The notes below the pieces were generated by a model. It made no database searches and was not told the DNA's origin. It saw nothing but the letters and a program-made list of their open reading frames with translations. DNA of 64,000 nt, taken from contig NZ_ANHX01000003.1 in assembly GCF_000316035.1 (NCBI RefSeq), positions 106,588-170,587 of the forward strand, in the 5' to 3' direction. Below are positions 26,342-34,687 of this stretch, in pieces. The stretch's first letter is position 1. Every line of letters begins with the position of its first letter. The DNA comes from Paenibacillus sp. PAMC 26794 (GTDB lineage: Bacteria; Bacillota; Bacilli; Paenibacillales; Paenibacillaceae). The position numbers and the translations under genes are program-made.

Positions 26342-27544
26342 ATGAACCGAATCAGAGGAAGTATTTTTTTTAGCGTATTTGCAGCCATGTTGGGTCTGAT
26401 GCTAATTGCACCCATTATGCCGCCGCTTATTCGCGAGTTGGGCATGAAAGAAAGCCATTCCGGTCTTATTATCTCGCTGGGGTCCATTATGATGGCTGTC
26501 ATGGCTCCGGTATGGGGCAGATTCAGTGATCTGAAGGGCAGAAAACCGATCATATTGATTGGATTCATAGGCATGTCTGTTAGCTGTGCATTATTTGCTA
26601 TGGCCTTGTATGGGGGATTAAATGCATGGATCGGAGGGGGCGTGTTGCTAACTCTTCTGATTGTGACACGCAGTCTGATTGGCATGTTCATTCCGGCGGT
26701 GCTGTCTTCTGCCCAAGCCTATATGGGGGATGTGACAGAAGGGGAAGAGCGGGGAAGCGGGATGGCGATAATCAGTGCTGCGAATGGACTTGGCCTAGTA
26801 TTTGGACCTGCGATTGCAGGAGCATTTACCCTTATCGGTCTGCTCTGGCCGCTTTATTTTGGCATTTTTATAGCGATAGCTGCGTTTATTATTGCCTTGC
26901 TGTTAATCCCGGCAGCCAAACCGGTCATTCAGGTAAAACCGCCTAAAGTCAACCCGTTCCAACGCGGTTTACGAATGTACCTTGCTGCCGGCTTGGTCAC
27001 GATGATGGGTATCATGACACTACAGGTTGTCGGGGGATTTTATTTTCAGGATCAACTGGCCCTATCCTCAGCGGCGACGGCTCGAATGGTTTCGTTTGGA
27101 CTCATGTTCTCTGGAGCAGCGATGTTGATCATGCAGGTCATTCAGATGAAATGGTTGAAATGGCAGCCACGCCCAATGATTTTGCTCGGGTCCCTTTTCC
27201 TGATCGCAAGCATGATCCTGTTTTTAGTCTTCAATGTGTTATCCATGTATTATTTCTCGTTTTTCCTGTTTGGCATGGGTTCGGGTCTGATGATGCCGGG
27301 GTTCATGGCAGGTGCTTCGCTGGCAGTTAGCAAAGAACAGCAGGGAGGTGCAGCGGGATTGGTAGCAGCGATTCAGGGGATATCCGCCGTCATTACGCCT
27401 TTACTTACAACGACACTCTATCAGGTGGACAAACATGTTCCATTTATGCTCGTAGCTGTTCTGGTTGTCTTGCTGGCAATCATGATGCTGGGAATGAGGA
27501 AGAATGAATCCAATACTGTAACGGACCCCATTCATTCGTTATAG
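26342..27544 (+). CDS. MFS transporter, probable siderophore exporter
   Basis: Inner-membrane protein of 400 aa with twelve hydrophobic segments. The MFS motif A is present after helix 2 (GRFSDLKGRKPIILIG) and motif C-like glycines lie in helix 5 (SAANGLGLVFGPAIAG), as in drug/proton antiporters. Its place after a Fur box and a PchR-like regulator suggests export or import of a siderophore (LbtB-like), an inference from context. ATG follows GAGGAGTG. No terminator is obvious after it; the next gene is the Hsp20 remnant. Confidence 0.8.
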   Translation: MNRIRGSIFFSVFAAMLGLMLIAPIMPPLIRELGMKESHSGLIISLGSIMMAVMAPVWGRFSDLKGRKPIILIGFIGMSVSCALFAMALYGGLNAWIGGGVLLTLLIVTRSLIGMFIPAVLSSAQAYMGDVTEGEERGSGMAIISAANGLGLVFGPAIAGAFTLIGLLWPLYFGIFIAIAAFIIALLLIPAAKPVIQVKPPKVNPFQRGLRMYLAAGLVTMMGIMTLQVVGGFYFQDQLALSSAATARMVSFGLMFSGAAMLIMQVIQMKWLKWQPRPMILLGSLFLIASMILFLVFNVLSMYYFSFFLFGMGSGLMMPGFMAGASLAVSKEQQGGAAGLVAAIQGISAVITPLLTTTLYQVDKHVPFMLVAVLVVLLAIMMLGMRKNESNTVTDPIHSL

Positions 27545-27669
27545 TCAGACAAAGTCAGAAAATCAAATAAGGTCAAAATGAAAGAAAAAAAGGATCTATT
27601 TTAAAATAGTGAACCATGATGAAAGAAAATCGTTTTTTTTCACCAACCACACAAAAGGAGCTGATTTTC

Positions 27670-27928
27670 ATGTTTGATCTGATTCCGTTTCGTAAACGAA
27701 ATGAAGACCCGTTCGGACACATGCTGAAATCCTTCAATGACATGGTTGAGAACTCATTCCTCTCCCCTTTTGGAACTGGCTCCCAGCCATTTCGGACCGA
27801 CATTCGTGAGGAAGAAGACAAATATTCGGTAGCACATTAAGGCCAAATTGGAAGAAGGTGTGCTGAAGCTCGAGATTCCGAAACGTCCTGGTGATGATCA
27901 ATCTCGCAGACGCATTCAAATTGACTAA
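27670..27928 (+). pseudogene. Hsp20 small heat-shock protein with internal deletion
   Basis: The first 56 codons read as a normal Hsp20 start: FDLIPFRKRNEDPFGHMLKS through DIREEEDKYSV. The frame then stops at TAA (27838-27840). One frame over, the typical Hsp20 end appears at once: HIKAKLEEGVLKLEIPKRPG, then RRIQID and a stop at 27928. Small heat-shock proteins of this kind have about 145 residues; roughly 60 from the alpha-crystallin core are missing. ATG follows AAAAGGAGC. It cannot make a working chaperone. Confidence 0.9.
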
Positions 27929-27964
27929 ACCAGATGCAAAATATGTAGCTGAAGAAATTGAGCT

Positions 27965-28039
27965 ATCCCTTTATGGTAATAGGCATGGAAGAACATCTGT
28001 AAAGATGTTCTTCCATGTTCTCCCATGAAGGGATTTTTT
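27965..28039 (+). terminator. Long two-stem terminator after the Hsp20 remnant
   Basis: An outer stem ATCCCTTTATGG/CCATGAAGGGAT encloses a perfect inner hairpin ATGGAAGAACATCT/AGATGTTCTTCCAT and is followed by T5. It separates the remnant from the convergent unknown gene. Confidence 0.85.
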
Positions 28040-28050
28040 ACATAACCGGG

Positions 28051-28698
28051 TTAATGGAAGTGAATATGAATTGTGCTGCATAGGAATGTAGCGGCGAAGC
28101 CGGATACGGCATCCAAGTTAACACGAATCTGATCGGCTGCATAAGTGAAACTTAGCTGTAAACAAACGTTAGATGCCTCCACAGGGGAGAACATCTCTTG
28201 CTGAATATGTTCAAAATGGAAGTGCACCTGCTGTTCCCATTCCTGATCAGCATTATGCGTTAGTACAAGAGAGAGGGATTGTATATTTTGGACTGTTTCC
28301 AGCTGCACATCCGTAATTTCGTCATAATGGAAGGGAGGGAAATAGCCCAGAGTTTCGATTACATGTTGCGCTCCGAGAATGGAAGCCAAGGGAGAAAATT
28401 CGCGTTCCAACCTCCGGATATCCATTAACTGTGCCTCGTACTGAGGACTTGTATAGAGCAGGAGAGAGTCTGGTTCGCATTCCACGACTGTTCCGATAAA
28501 AGCAGCCCAGTTCGCGGTACCTTCCTCACCAACGGTAACAAGCAGTTGATCTTGAGCAAGCAAGTCGATTGCCCTATTGGTATGGAATTTCACTCGAAAA
28601 CCTTGTCCCTGTATCTGCCAGGGAGTCTGGGGTGCATACCAGAATGGTTCCCGCTCTACGGATCGGACGCTGACGTTTAATGTCCATGCTCTGTTCAT
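28051..28698 (-). CDS. Unknown protein with possible Imm50-like C-domain
   Basis: 215 aa, soluble, rich in His and aromatic residues. I do not recognise the N-terminal half. The C-terminal half (GYFPPFHYDEITDVQLE, then LVLTHN and HFHFEHIQQ) recalls the immunity-protein-50-like fold FxxFHDAEVxxI, but only loosely. ATG 28698 has GGAGGT upstream; an in-frame ATG seven codons earlier lacks a site. It is followed downstream by the Hsp20 remnant on the other strand and precedes no partner. Confidence 0.65.
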   Translation of the reverse strand: MNRAWTLNVSVRSVEREPFWYAPQTPWQIQGQGFRVKFHTNRAIDLLAQDQLLVTVGEEGTANWAAFIGTVVECEPDSLLLYTSPQYEAQLMDIRRLEREFSPLASILGAQHVIETLGYFPPFHYDEITDVQLETVQNIQSLSLVLTHNADQEWEQQVHFHFEHIQQEMFSPVEASNVCLQLSFTYAADQIRVNLDAVSGFAATFLCSTIHIHFH

Positions 28699-28751
28699 TA
28701 GACTACCTCCAATTGCCACAAGCTGCGTGGCATCATCTCCACCTGTCTGTA

Positions 28752-29309
28752 TTATTTCTCTGCTGCTGCTTGCATCAGGGCATATATCTTACGTGTGGTA
28801 TTCACATTTCTTACGGTCATATAAGCATAGACTTTGGAACCCACAAGCTTGTTCATGCCACTTTTGGACGCATCTTCTCTGCTGACCGAATATAAAATCG
28901 CTCCGGGAACATAGATTAGTGTGCCGATTCCCGGTTTGATGGGCAGTTGGTCCAGCACGGAGGGCTCATTGATCTCATCCCAAAGGAACATCACATCACT
29001 TTTGGCTGTGTCATCATTAACCCATTCTTCTGGCAGCGCCTGAATAACGCTTTGGATTTCATCCATATTCCGCACCATTACCCTGATCTGTAAGCCAAAA
29101 TCGGCGGCGATGGCCTGTTCTAACACATGGGATATCTCCACATTCGCATTGGCACGTTCCTGATGATCGGCAAAAATAATATTGCCAGAGTTGATATAGG
29201 TAACGACATCGAGCATGCCTGCTTGTTCAAACGTTTCTTTCAGCTGCTTCATATTGATTTTATTGTTCCCGCCTACATTAATGCCTCGTAGCAAAGCCAC
29301 ATAGATCAT
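28752..29309 (-). CDS. DUF1697 family protein
   Basis: 185 aa, soluble. It begins with the family signature IYVALLRGINVGGNNKINMK and has VTYINSGNIIF and VMVRNMDEIQSVI. DUF1697 proteins are common in soil bacteria and have no proven activity. ATG with GGAGGGG upstream. It lies 35 bases after the SUKH-like gene on the same strand and may be co-transcribed with it. Confidence 0.88.
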   Translation of the reverse strand: MIYVALLRGINVGGNNKINMKQLKETFEQAGMLDVVTYINSGNIIFADHQERANANVEISHVLEQAIAADFGLQIRVMVRNMDEIQSVIQALPEEWVNDDTAKSDVMFLWDEINEPSVLDQLPIKPGIGTLIYVPGAILYSVSREDASKSGMNKLVGSKVYAYMTVRNVNTTRKIYALMQAAAEK

Positions 29310-29344
29310 ATGGGCGCCCCTCCAATTCCTTCAATTCACCGTTT

Positions 29345-29995
29345 TTAACAAAAGGACAGATATTCGAAAAGATGAGCAGTATACTCATCTCCCAACAGAT
29401 CTTGGAATAAAGGTTCCACATGCTCCAGATACTCGGGCTTGGTTTCATAGGTTTCTTCATCTTTTACTTCTCCGGCATAGGTGCGCGCCGCTTCAATCAG
29501 GATGGCTAGTGCACTGAAAAAGTCTGACAGCGAATCAGCAACACGGTTTGGTTCTCCACCTGTAAAAGCGGCATATACGGGAGAGTTTGGTGCTTCCACA
29601 TCTACAATTAACGGATCATCGTTAAAGTTTGCGATGACGACGTGATTTTTTGGCCAAGTGGAGGACTCCTCATAAGGTTCATTCATGCCAATCCAGCGGA
29701 ACCCCAGTTGCTGACGAAGTAGATGTTCAGGTGCGACAAAGGAGATCAGTGCGGCATCACCGATTTCAACGCCGGCATTTTTCATTTTGAGTGTACCTTC
29801 AGCTTCGGAATCCATCATTTCATAATGACTGTACAGGTACTGAAGTTCCGGTGAAATAGGTATTCGTGTATCCACTTCCAGCTGGTACTGTTGTTCGCGT
29901 GAACGCAGATCATGATTTTTGAAAAGTCCATAAGCTTCATTATATAAATCCTGCTGTTCCACCAAACGGCTCAAGGCCGCATCCAGTTGTTGCAT
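29345..29995 (-). CDS. SMI1/KNR4-like (SUKH) protein
   Basis: 216 aa, acidic, cytoplasmic. After an N-terminal helical region the middle part (ISPELQYLYSHYEMMDSEAE, then LLRQQLGFRWIG, WPKNHVVIANFNDDPLIVD) follows the SUKH fold. That fold occurs in immunity proteins and in housekeeping proteins such as YobK. ATG after AGGAGG. No toxin is nearby. Assignment is by pattern only. Confidence 0.7.
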   Translation of the reverse strand: MQQLDAALSRLVEQQDLYNEAYGLFKNHDLRSREQQYQLEVDTRIPISPELQYLYSHYEMMDSEAEGTLKMKNAGVEIGDAALISFVAPEHLLRQQLGFRWIGMNEPYEESSTWPKNHVVIANFNDDPLIVDVEAPNSPVYAAFTGGEPNRVADSLSDFFSALAILIEAARTYAGEVKDEETYETKPEYLEHVEPLFQDLLGDEYTAHLFEYLSFC

Positions 29996-30076
29996 GATGT
30001 CTGAGTCCTCCTAATAACATTGATATAATAACAGGCCGATTCGTTTGATTCTTGGCTATAAGCATTATACTATAAC

Positions 30077-30108
30077 AAACTGGTTGAGGATGTGGTCTCC
30101 ACCAGTTT
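30077..30108 (-). terminator. Hairpin after the beta-helix lipoprotein gene
   Basis: AAACTGGT and ACCAGTTT arms carry an inner GGA/TCC pair. It lies about 105 bases past the lipoprotein stop on the minus strand; the T-run is short. Confidence 0.45.
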
Positions 30109-30213
30109 ACTAACAGGAATAATTAATGGATTATTTTTCTCCATCTTCAAATAGTTGAAAGCTGATATTGTTTTGGAAGAAACCGGGTGACACGTGGTGT
30201 CCTCAAAGTTGAT

Positions 30214-31701
30214 TTACCGCGGAGCAAGGTAACCATACGCCTTAGCCGGAGAGTTCGCCTGAGGACGAAAATCTTCGTTGGGTTCATCCATAAATGCCGG
30301 GTTTACATATATGGAGTGTGCATCATTGCCAGATCCTTTGATGTAGGCAGCGATGCCGGAGTAGGCTTTATTTTTCCAAACCCACAGGGCATCTTCCTGC
30401 TCACCTGGTGAGTAATAGACATTATGGTCAAACACATTGCCGGTATTGCTAGTATATTCGTTGTATATCAGTACTTCCGAGCTGCCCGATACGAGAATGT
30501 TACGCATGAATGTATTGTTCTGTGTCCGTGACTGCATGAATAACTGTCCATTGCCTGCATTCAGGGTATCATTCCCCACAAGCGTATTGTACATAATCTT
30601 GCTATCCTCGGTAGCTCCTCGTTCCTCGTCATAACCTCCCATGGCAATCCCCGTCAATCTGTTGGAATAAATCAGGTTATCACGCACGGTAATGTTGCTG
30701 GTTGAACGTCCGGCATGCTCTGAGGCAATCTCAATTCCGATATCGCTCCGATATACCCGGTTCTGGTCGATGATATGATCTTTCCCGCCATCTACATAGA
30801 TGCCACCGGCCGAGTTGGTATCATTGGGCAGGTCTGTACCGTAGGAGGGATTATTATTGGACGTAATATCGTATACTTCGTTGCCTCGTACAATGCCGTT
30901 CCGAGCTTGATCGTATGTATCATCCTCAGACGTACCCTCGTACCCGATCAGATCAATACCAATATTATCGGAATCATGGATGATATTGTCCTGTATGGCA
31001 AAGGTATCGACATTACCGTTGACTGCGAGTGACTCGCTTGAACCAAGTGTAAGATCATACAATTCATTATCCTTGATGATGATATCGCGTAATGCTTGAG
31101 GGTGTTCTGTGCCATAAATGGCAATACCATGGGCATCCCTGCCCCGCAAATCGGGACCTTCAGGAGGTGCATAACTAGCAATCGCATGTATGGTGTTGCC
31201 TAACAGCTGAATATGCTCACCTGCTCCGTGGACATAGATCCCGGTTGGAACTTGGCCCCCAAGTGTGGTTGTAAAGTTACGAATTTCGAGATTCTGAATC
31301 GTGATATAACTGGCATTTTCAATTTCAATTAACCCTTCAATGCCCCGAACAGATAAACCTTTACCATCAATGATAACCTGCTCCTGAGGATAACTTGAAA
31401 ATAGGGTTGGATTAGCGGAAGAATTACCGCTCCTGGTGATTTTGACTTTCTGATGATACACACCTTCACGCAAATAGATCGTGCTTCCTGGCGAAGCATG
31501 GTCGGCTGCGTGCTGCAACGTTTTCCAAGGAGATTGAATGGTTCCTTTATTCGAGTCGTTTCCTTGGGGTGATATGTAATGGATGACCTGGGCATCAGAC
31601 TTTTGAACAGAAATGGGTTCCTTCATGGAAGATGTATGATTCTGACAACCGGATACGAGCACCATCAGAATCGGAATCATAAGTATAACTACGCGAATCA
31701 A
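30214..31701 (-). CDS. Beta-helix lipoprotein, possible polysaccharide lyase
   Basis: 495 aa. Lipobox VSGC with lipid Cys19 (MIRVVILMIPILMVLVSGC). Residues 40-110 match the DUF1565 cap (YISPQGNDSNKGTIQSPWKT, then LREGVYHQKVKI). A right-handed parallel beta-helix with many NxI/DNxI turns (IKDNELYDL, IRDNIIHDS-like) follows to the end. Such proteins include PL9/PL1-type pectin lyases and surface binding proteins; I cannot place the catalytic residues. TTG start with AAGGGGG upstream. Single gene, divergent from DUF2625. Confidence 0.75.
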   Translation of the reverse strand: MIRVVILMIPILMVLVSGCQNHTSSMKEPISVQKSDAQVIHYISPQGNDSNKGTIQSPWKTLQHAADHASPGSTIYLREGVYHQKVKITRSGNSSANPTLFSSYPQEQVIIDGKGLSVRGIEGLIEIENASYITIQNLEIRNFTTTLGGQVPTGIYVHGAGEHIQLLGNTIHAIASYAPPEGPDLRGRDAHGIAIYGTEHPQALRDIIIKDNELYDLTLGSSESLAVNGNVDTFAIQDNIIHDSDNIGIDLIGYEGTSEDDTYDQARNGIVRGNEVYDITSNNNPSYGTDLPNDTNSAGGIYVDGGKDHIIDQNRVYRSDIGIEIASEHAGRSTSNITVRDNLIYSNRLTGIAMGGYDEERGATEDSKIMYNTLVGNDTLNAGNGQLFMQSRTQNNTFMRNILVSGSSEVLIYNEYTSNTGNVFDHNVYYSPGEQEDALWVWKNKAYSGIAAYIKGSGNDAHSIYVNPAFMDEPNEDFRPQANSPAKAYGYLAPR

Positions 31702-31803
31702 ATCGTTTCCCCCTTGAATTTAGCTTTGAAGATAGATTATAGCAGATTTGAACGGGTTAATAACCCATGATATGCTCTTATAAAATCAGCGAGGAGACTG
31801 CTC

Positions 31804-32460
31804 ATGAATACATTAACGATAGCTGAATTAGTAGATCGGGAGAATCACGCATGGGAAGAACTCAAGGAACTCCTGGACAGCGGGCAAAATACATATGTGT
31901 ATGTTCCAGCAAAACAAGAGGCTGGAGAGGATACCCTCTATCGTCTGCAAATAAGCACCAAATCCTATTTGGGGGCTGTTGCTTATGAGACAGAAGGTAT
32001 TGTACTGGACCATGGCTGGATCACGCTGCTTGGTGCGGGTGGTGATAGTACATCGGGGAGTCTCACCAGTTGGAATGGTGTAAGTGAGCAACCTTGGGTA
32101 GATGTACTGGAAGGTATGATGGTTGTCGCATATGATGCGGCAGGCGGTTTCTTCGGACTGGATACAGGCAAGTATGGCCGCACGGGACACATATATTATT
32201 TTGCACCGGATACACTTGAATGGGAATCGACAGAACTGGCATATTCAGGTTTCATCAACTGGCTGGCGAATGGTGATCTGGAGCAGTTCTATCAGACCTT
32301 TCGTTGGAAAGGCTGGCAGGAGGATATGTCTCAGCTCCAGACAGGTCAAGTATTCGCGTATTACCCACCACTTTGGACGCAGGAAGGTGACGGCGAGAGC
32401 AGCAGTAAAGCCCCAATTAGCATAATGGAGGCCTGGAAGTTCGCACTGGACGGTAAATAG
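31804..32460 (+). CDS. DUF2625 family protein
   Basis: 218 aa, soluble. The family signature is clear: DGWG-like LDHGWITLLGAGG, then AYDAAGGFFGLDTGKYGRTG, HIYYFAPDTLEWESTELAYS and FINWLANGDLEQFYQTFRW. DUF2625 proteins have no known activity but occur beside SMI1/KNR4 proteins in polymorphic toxin loci. ATG after GAGGAG. Single gene with a shared terminator. Confidence 0.88.
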   Translation: MNTLTIAELVDRENHAWEELKELLDSGQNTYVYVPAKQEAGEDTLYRLQISTKSYLGAVAYETEGIVLDHGWITLLGAGGDSTSGSLTSWNGVSEQPWVDVLEGMMVVAYDAAGGFFGLDTGKYGRTGHIYYFAPDTLEWESTELAYSGFINWLANGDLEQFYQTFRWKGWQEDMSQLQTGQVFAYYPPLWTQEGDGESSSKAPISIMEAWKFALDGK

Positions 32461-32558
32461 TTGGCATGCTGCTGTAGGATGAAATCAGGAAAGTAACCGG
32501 TAAGTTCAAGTTCATTGAGTGATCTACTTTTAAAAAAACGGTATTTCTGTTCCAAACT

Positions 32559-32593
32559 AAAACAGGCTCGCGCTTGGCGCGGGCCTGTTTGTT
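32559..32593. terminator. Bidirectional terminator between DUF2625 and MFS genes
   Basis: AAAACAGGCtCGCGC/GCGCGgGCCTGTTT is flanked by A-rich and T-rich sides, serving both convergent genes. Confidence 0.8.
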
Positions 32594-32614
32594 CTACACT
32601 TTAAACATCAATTA

Positions 32615-33955
32615 TCAATTGTCCAATGTAACAGGTTTAATGCCAGAGCGTGAAGCTCTGCTATGCCAGATGGTCAGCCCAAGTGAAACAACGCAGACGA
32701 GCAACAGACAAGCATACACCACATGATAAGCTTGCTCGACCGAGACTCCCGGAATGCTGTGCAGCAGCAGCCCACACACGGCTACAGACACCGAACCACC
32801 GAAGAATTGAATCAGTTGTAACATGCCCATACCTGAACCGATTTGCGCTTTGGGCAGCACACGTGACGCTTCATTATTCAGTGAAGCCATGGAGGCTGAC
32901 AGTGCCGGTGAGAAAAAGAGATAACCACTGGTAATGATCAAGGTGGACTGATTAAGTCCGAGCATAAATAAGGCAAGTACCGCTGCGAGCAGGATGTGTC
33001 CAATGATCATAAATCGCATATTGCCATAACGGTCGATCCAGCGTCCAACAAAACGGGTGCAGAATGCTGCAACGATTGCCCCAGGAGCAATCAGCAAACC
33101 AATGGCGAGCGAAGAGCGTCCATATAAATCAGCCAGCACAAGCGGCATCAAAAACAGATTGCCCAGATTCACCACCAGCACGCAGAATCCGATAAGGATT
33201 AACCGGGTGTATCCTGGCGTTCGGAATACTTGTGGATTCACAAACGGAAGACTCGCTTTCCGAATATACAGGAGGTGTACAACAAGTGAAATAACGCCAA
33301 TGGCAAACCACAACCAGGACTGCTGGGTGATCGCGACCAGAAGTGTAGTGGCGTTAATGACGGTTAGTATGGCGCCAATAACATCGAACGGCTGGTCTGT
33401 TTTTACGGATTCACGGGGGAGAAAATAGAGCAATACAGGCAGGGCGAGCAGGACAAGCACGGTTATGGCAAAAAGTCCGTTCCAGCCCCAGTACTCGCTA
33501 ATGAGTCCGCCGACAATGGGGCCAAGTCCAAAAGCCATGGCGCTACCTGATGAGATCAGCGCGATGGCAGCTCCGCGTCGTTCCACCGGGATGTAACGAC
33601 TTGCAATGACGAGGCCCAGACCGGCCATAACTCCTGCACCTGCAGATTGCAGTATGCGTGTGAGCAACAGGATCGCGAAGTTATGTGCGAACAACCCCAG
33701 CAATGAAGATAACCCCAGGATCAGAAGCCCTACTGTTAACAGTTTGCGTACCGGGATACGGTCTGACAATCGACTGTAGATCACTGTCGACAGGGCGTAA
33801 CCAATCGAATAACTTGAGATGACCCAAGACCCCAAGTCTGAGGTGATCTGTAGATCTTGAATAATGACTGGCAAAGAAACATTGAACATGGTGGTGTTCA
33901 TCACAACGATGAACAAGCAGCACGTCCAGAGTGGCATGACAATTTTATCTTTCAC
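32615..33955 (-). CDS. MFS drug/metabolite exporter (DHA-type)
   Basis: 446 aa with 14 or so hydrophobic segments. Motif D1-like start (VMNTTMFNVSLPVIIQDLQI), motif A (YSRLSDRIPVRKLLTVG), motif B/C (RILQSAGAGVMAGLGLVI; SSGSAMAFGLGPIVGGLI). This is the pattern of TetA(L)/EmrB-like proton antiporters. Substrate unknown. GTG start at 33955 with AGGAATGG upstream; ends against the shared terminator. Monocistronic. Confidence 0.85.
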   Translation of the reverse strand: MKDKIVMPLWTCCLFIVVMNTTMFNVSLPVIIQDLQITSDLGSWVISSYSIGYALSTVIYSRLSDRIPVRKLLTVGLLILGLSSLLGLFAHNFAILLLTRILQSAGAGVMAGLGLVIASRYIPVERRGAAIALISSGSAMAFGLGPIVGGLISEYWGWNGLFAITVLVLLALPVLLYFLPRESVKTDQPFDVIGAILTVINATTLLVAITQQSWLWFAIGVISLVVHLLYIRKASLPFVNPQVFRTPGYTRLILIGFCVLVVNLGNLFLMPLVLADLYGRSSLAIGLLIAPGAIVAAFCTRFVGRWIDRYGNMRFMIIGHILLAAVLALFMLGLNQSTLIITSGYLFFSPALSASMASLNNEASRVLPKAQIGSGMGMLQLIQFFGGSVSVAVCGLLLHSIPGVSVEQAYHVVYACLLLVCVVSLGLTIWHSRASRSGIKPVTLDN

Positions 33956-34240
33956 GGTACCATTCCTGTCTTGGGTATGAATATGAATTCGGATAGAATC
34001 TTTAATAGATATTTGATGAAAACCAATATATCATTTTACACCCCATTTCATCATATGGCAATAATGTCATACTAATTCATTCGGATGTGATGAGCATAGA
34101 AAGATATTAATAATAAACAATAGACGGATTTCCTGAATTTAACTAAAATGATCATTGAACATACATAAGCAGATGGATCAGCGGTTAGGTAACTAGATAT
34201 GTAAGTAATTAGCATGTTGAAAATGAAGGAGATTATACCC

Positions 34241-34624
34241 ATGACTCACTTATTATTAATGTCCCATAGCGTATTTCCGACACTTGATATGAATCGAACC
34301 GCGCAGTTTTATGAAGAAAAGATGGGCTTTCGGGTAGTTGAATATCTTGATGCCATGGAACCTCACATCTGCCTGTATCGTGATCTGACCGAGATTATTT
34401 TGACCCAAAGCAATGGACAGAAAGTTATACCCAACAGAGAATTATATGGCTATGGATATGATGCATATTTTATTACCAAGAACCAGGAAGAGCTTCAACA
34501 GGAATTGATCAACTCAGATGTGAAAATCGTACGTGTCCTAAATCATACAGACTACAATAACAAGGAGTTTGTAATCGAGGATATCGATGGACGCTGGATC
34601 GCTTTTGGCATCAAACAGGGATAA
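34241..34624 (+). CDS. VOC-family protein
   Basis: 127 aa, glyoxalase/bleomycin-resistance fold: VFPTLDMNRTAQFYEEKMGF near the start, EFVIEDIDGRWIAFGIKQG at the end. ATG 34241 after AAGGAG; an in-frame ATG nine codons earlier would overlap that site. The predicted binding pocket suggests a small ligand or drug, not defined. A single gene, ended by a hairpin. Confidence 0.85.
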   Translation: MTHLLLMSHSVFPTLDMNRTAQFYEEKMGFRVVEYLDAMEPHICLYRDLTEIILTQSNGQKVIPNRELYGYGYDAYFITKNQEELQQELINSDVKIVRVLNHTDYNNKEFVIEDIDGRWIAFGIKQG

Positions 34625-34634
34625 TTAGATACAG

Positions 34635-34665
34635 AAACAGGCGCTCCGATAACGGGCGCCTGTTT
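34635..34665. terminator. Terminator between VOC and Ca2+-ATPase genes
   Basis: AAACAGGCGC and GCGCCTGTTT arms with an 11-base loop; convergent genes share it. Confidence 0.75.
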
Positions 34666-34687
34666 GTGCATGTTATAACTGCAGATC

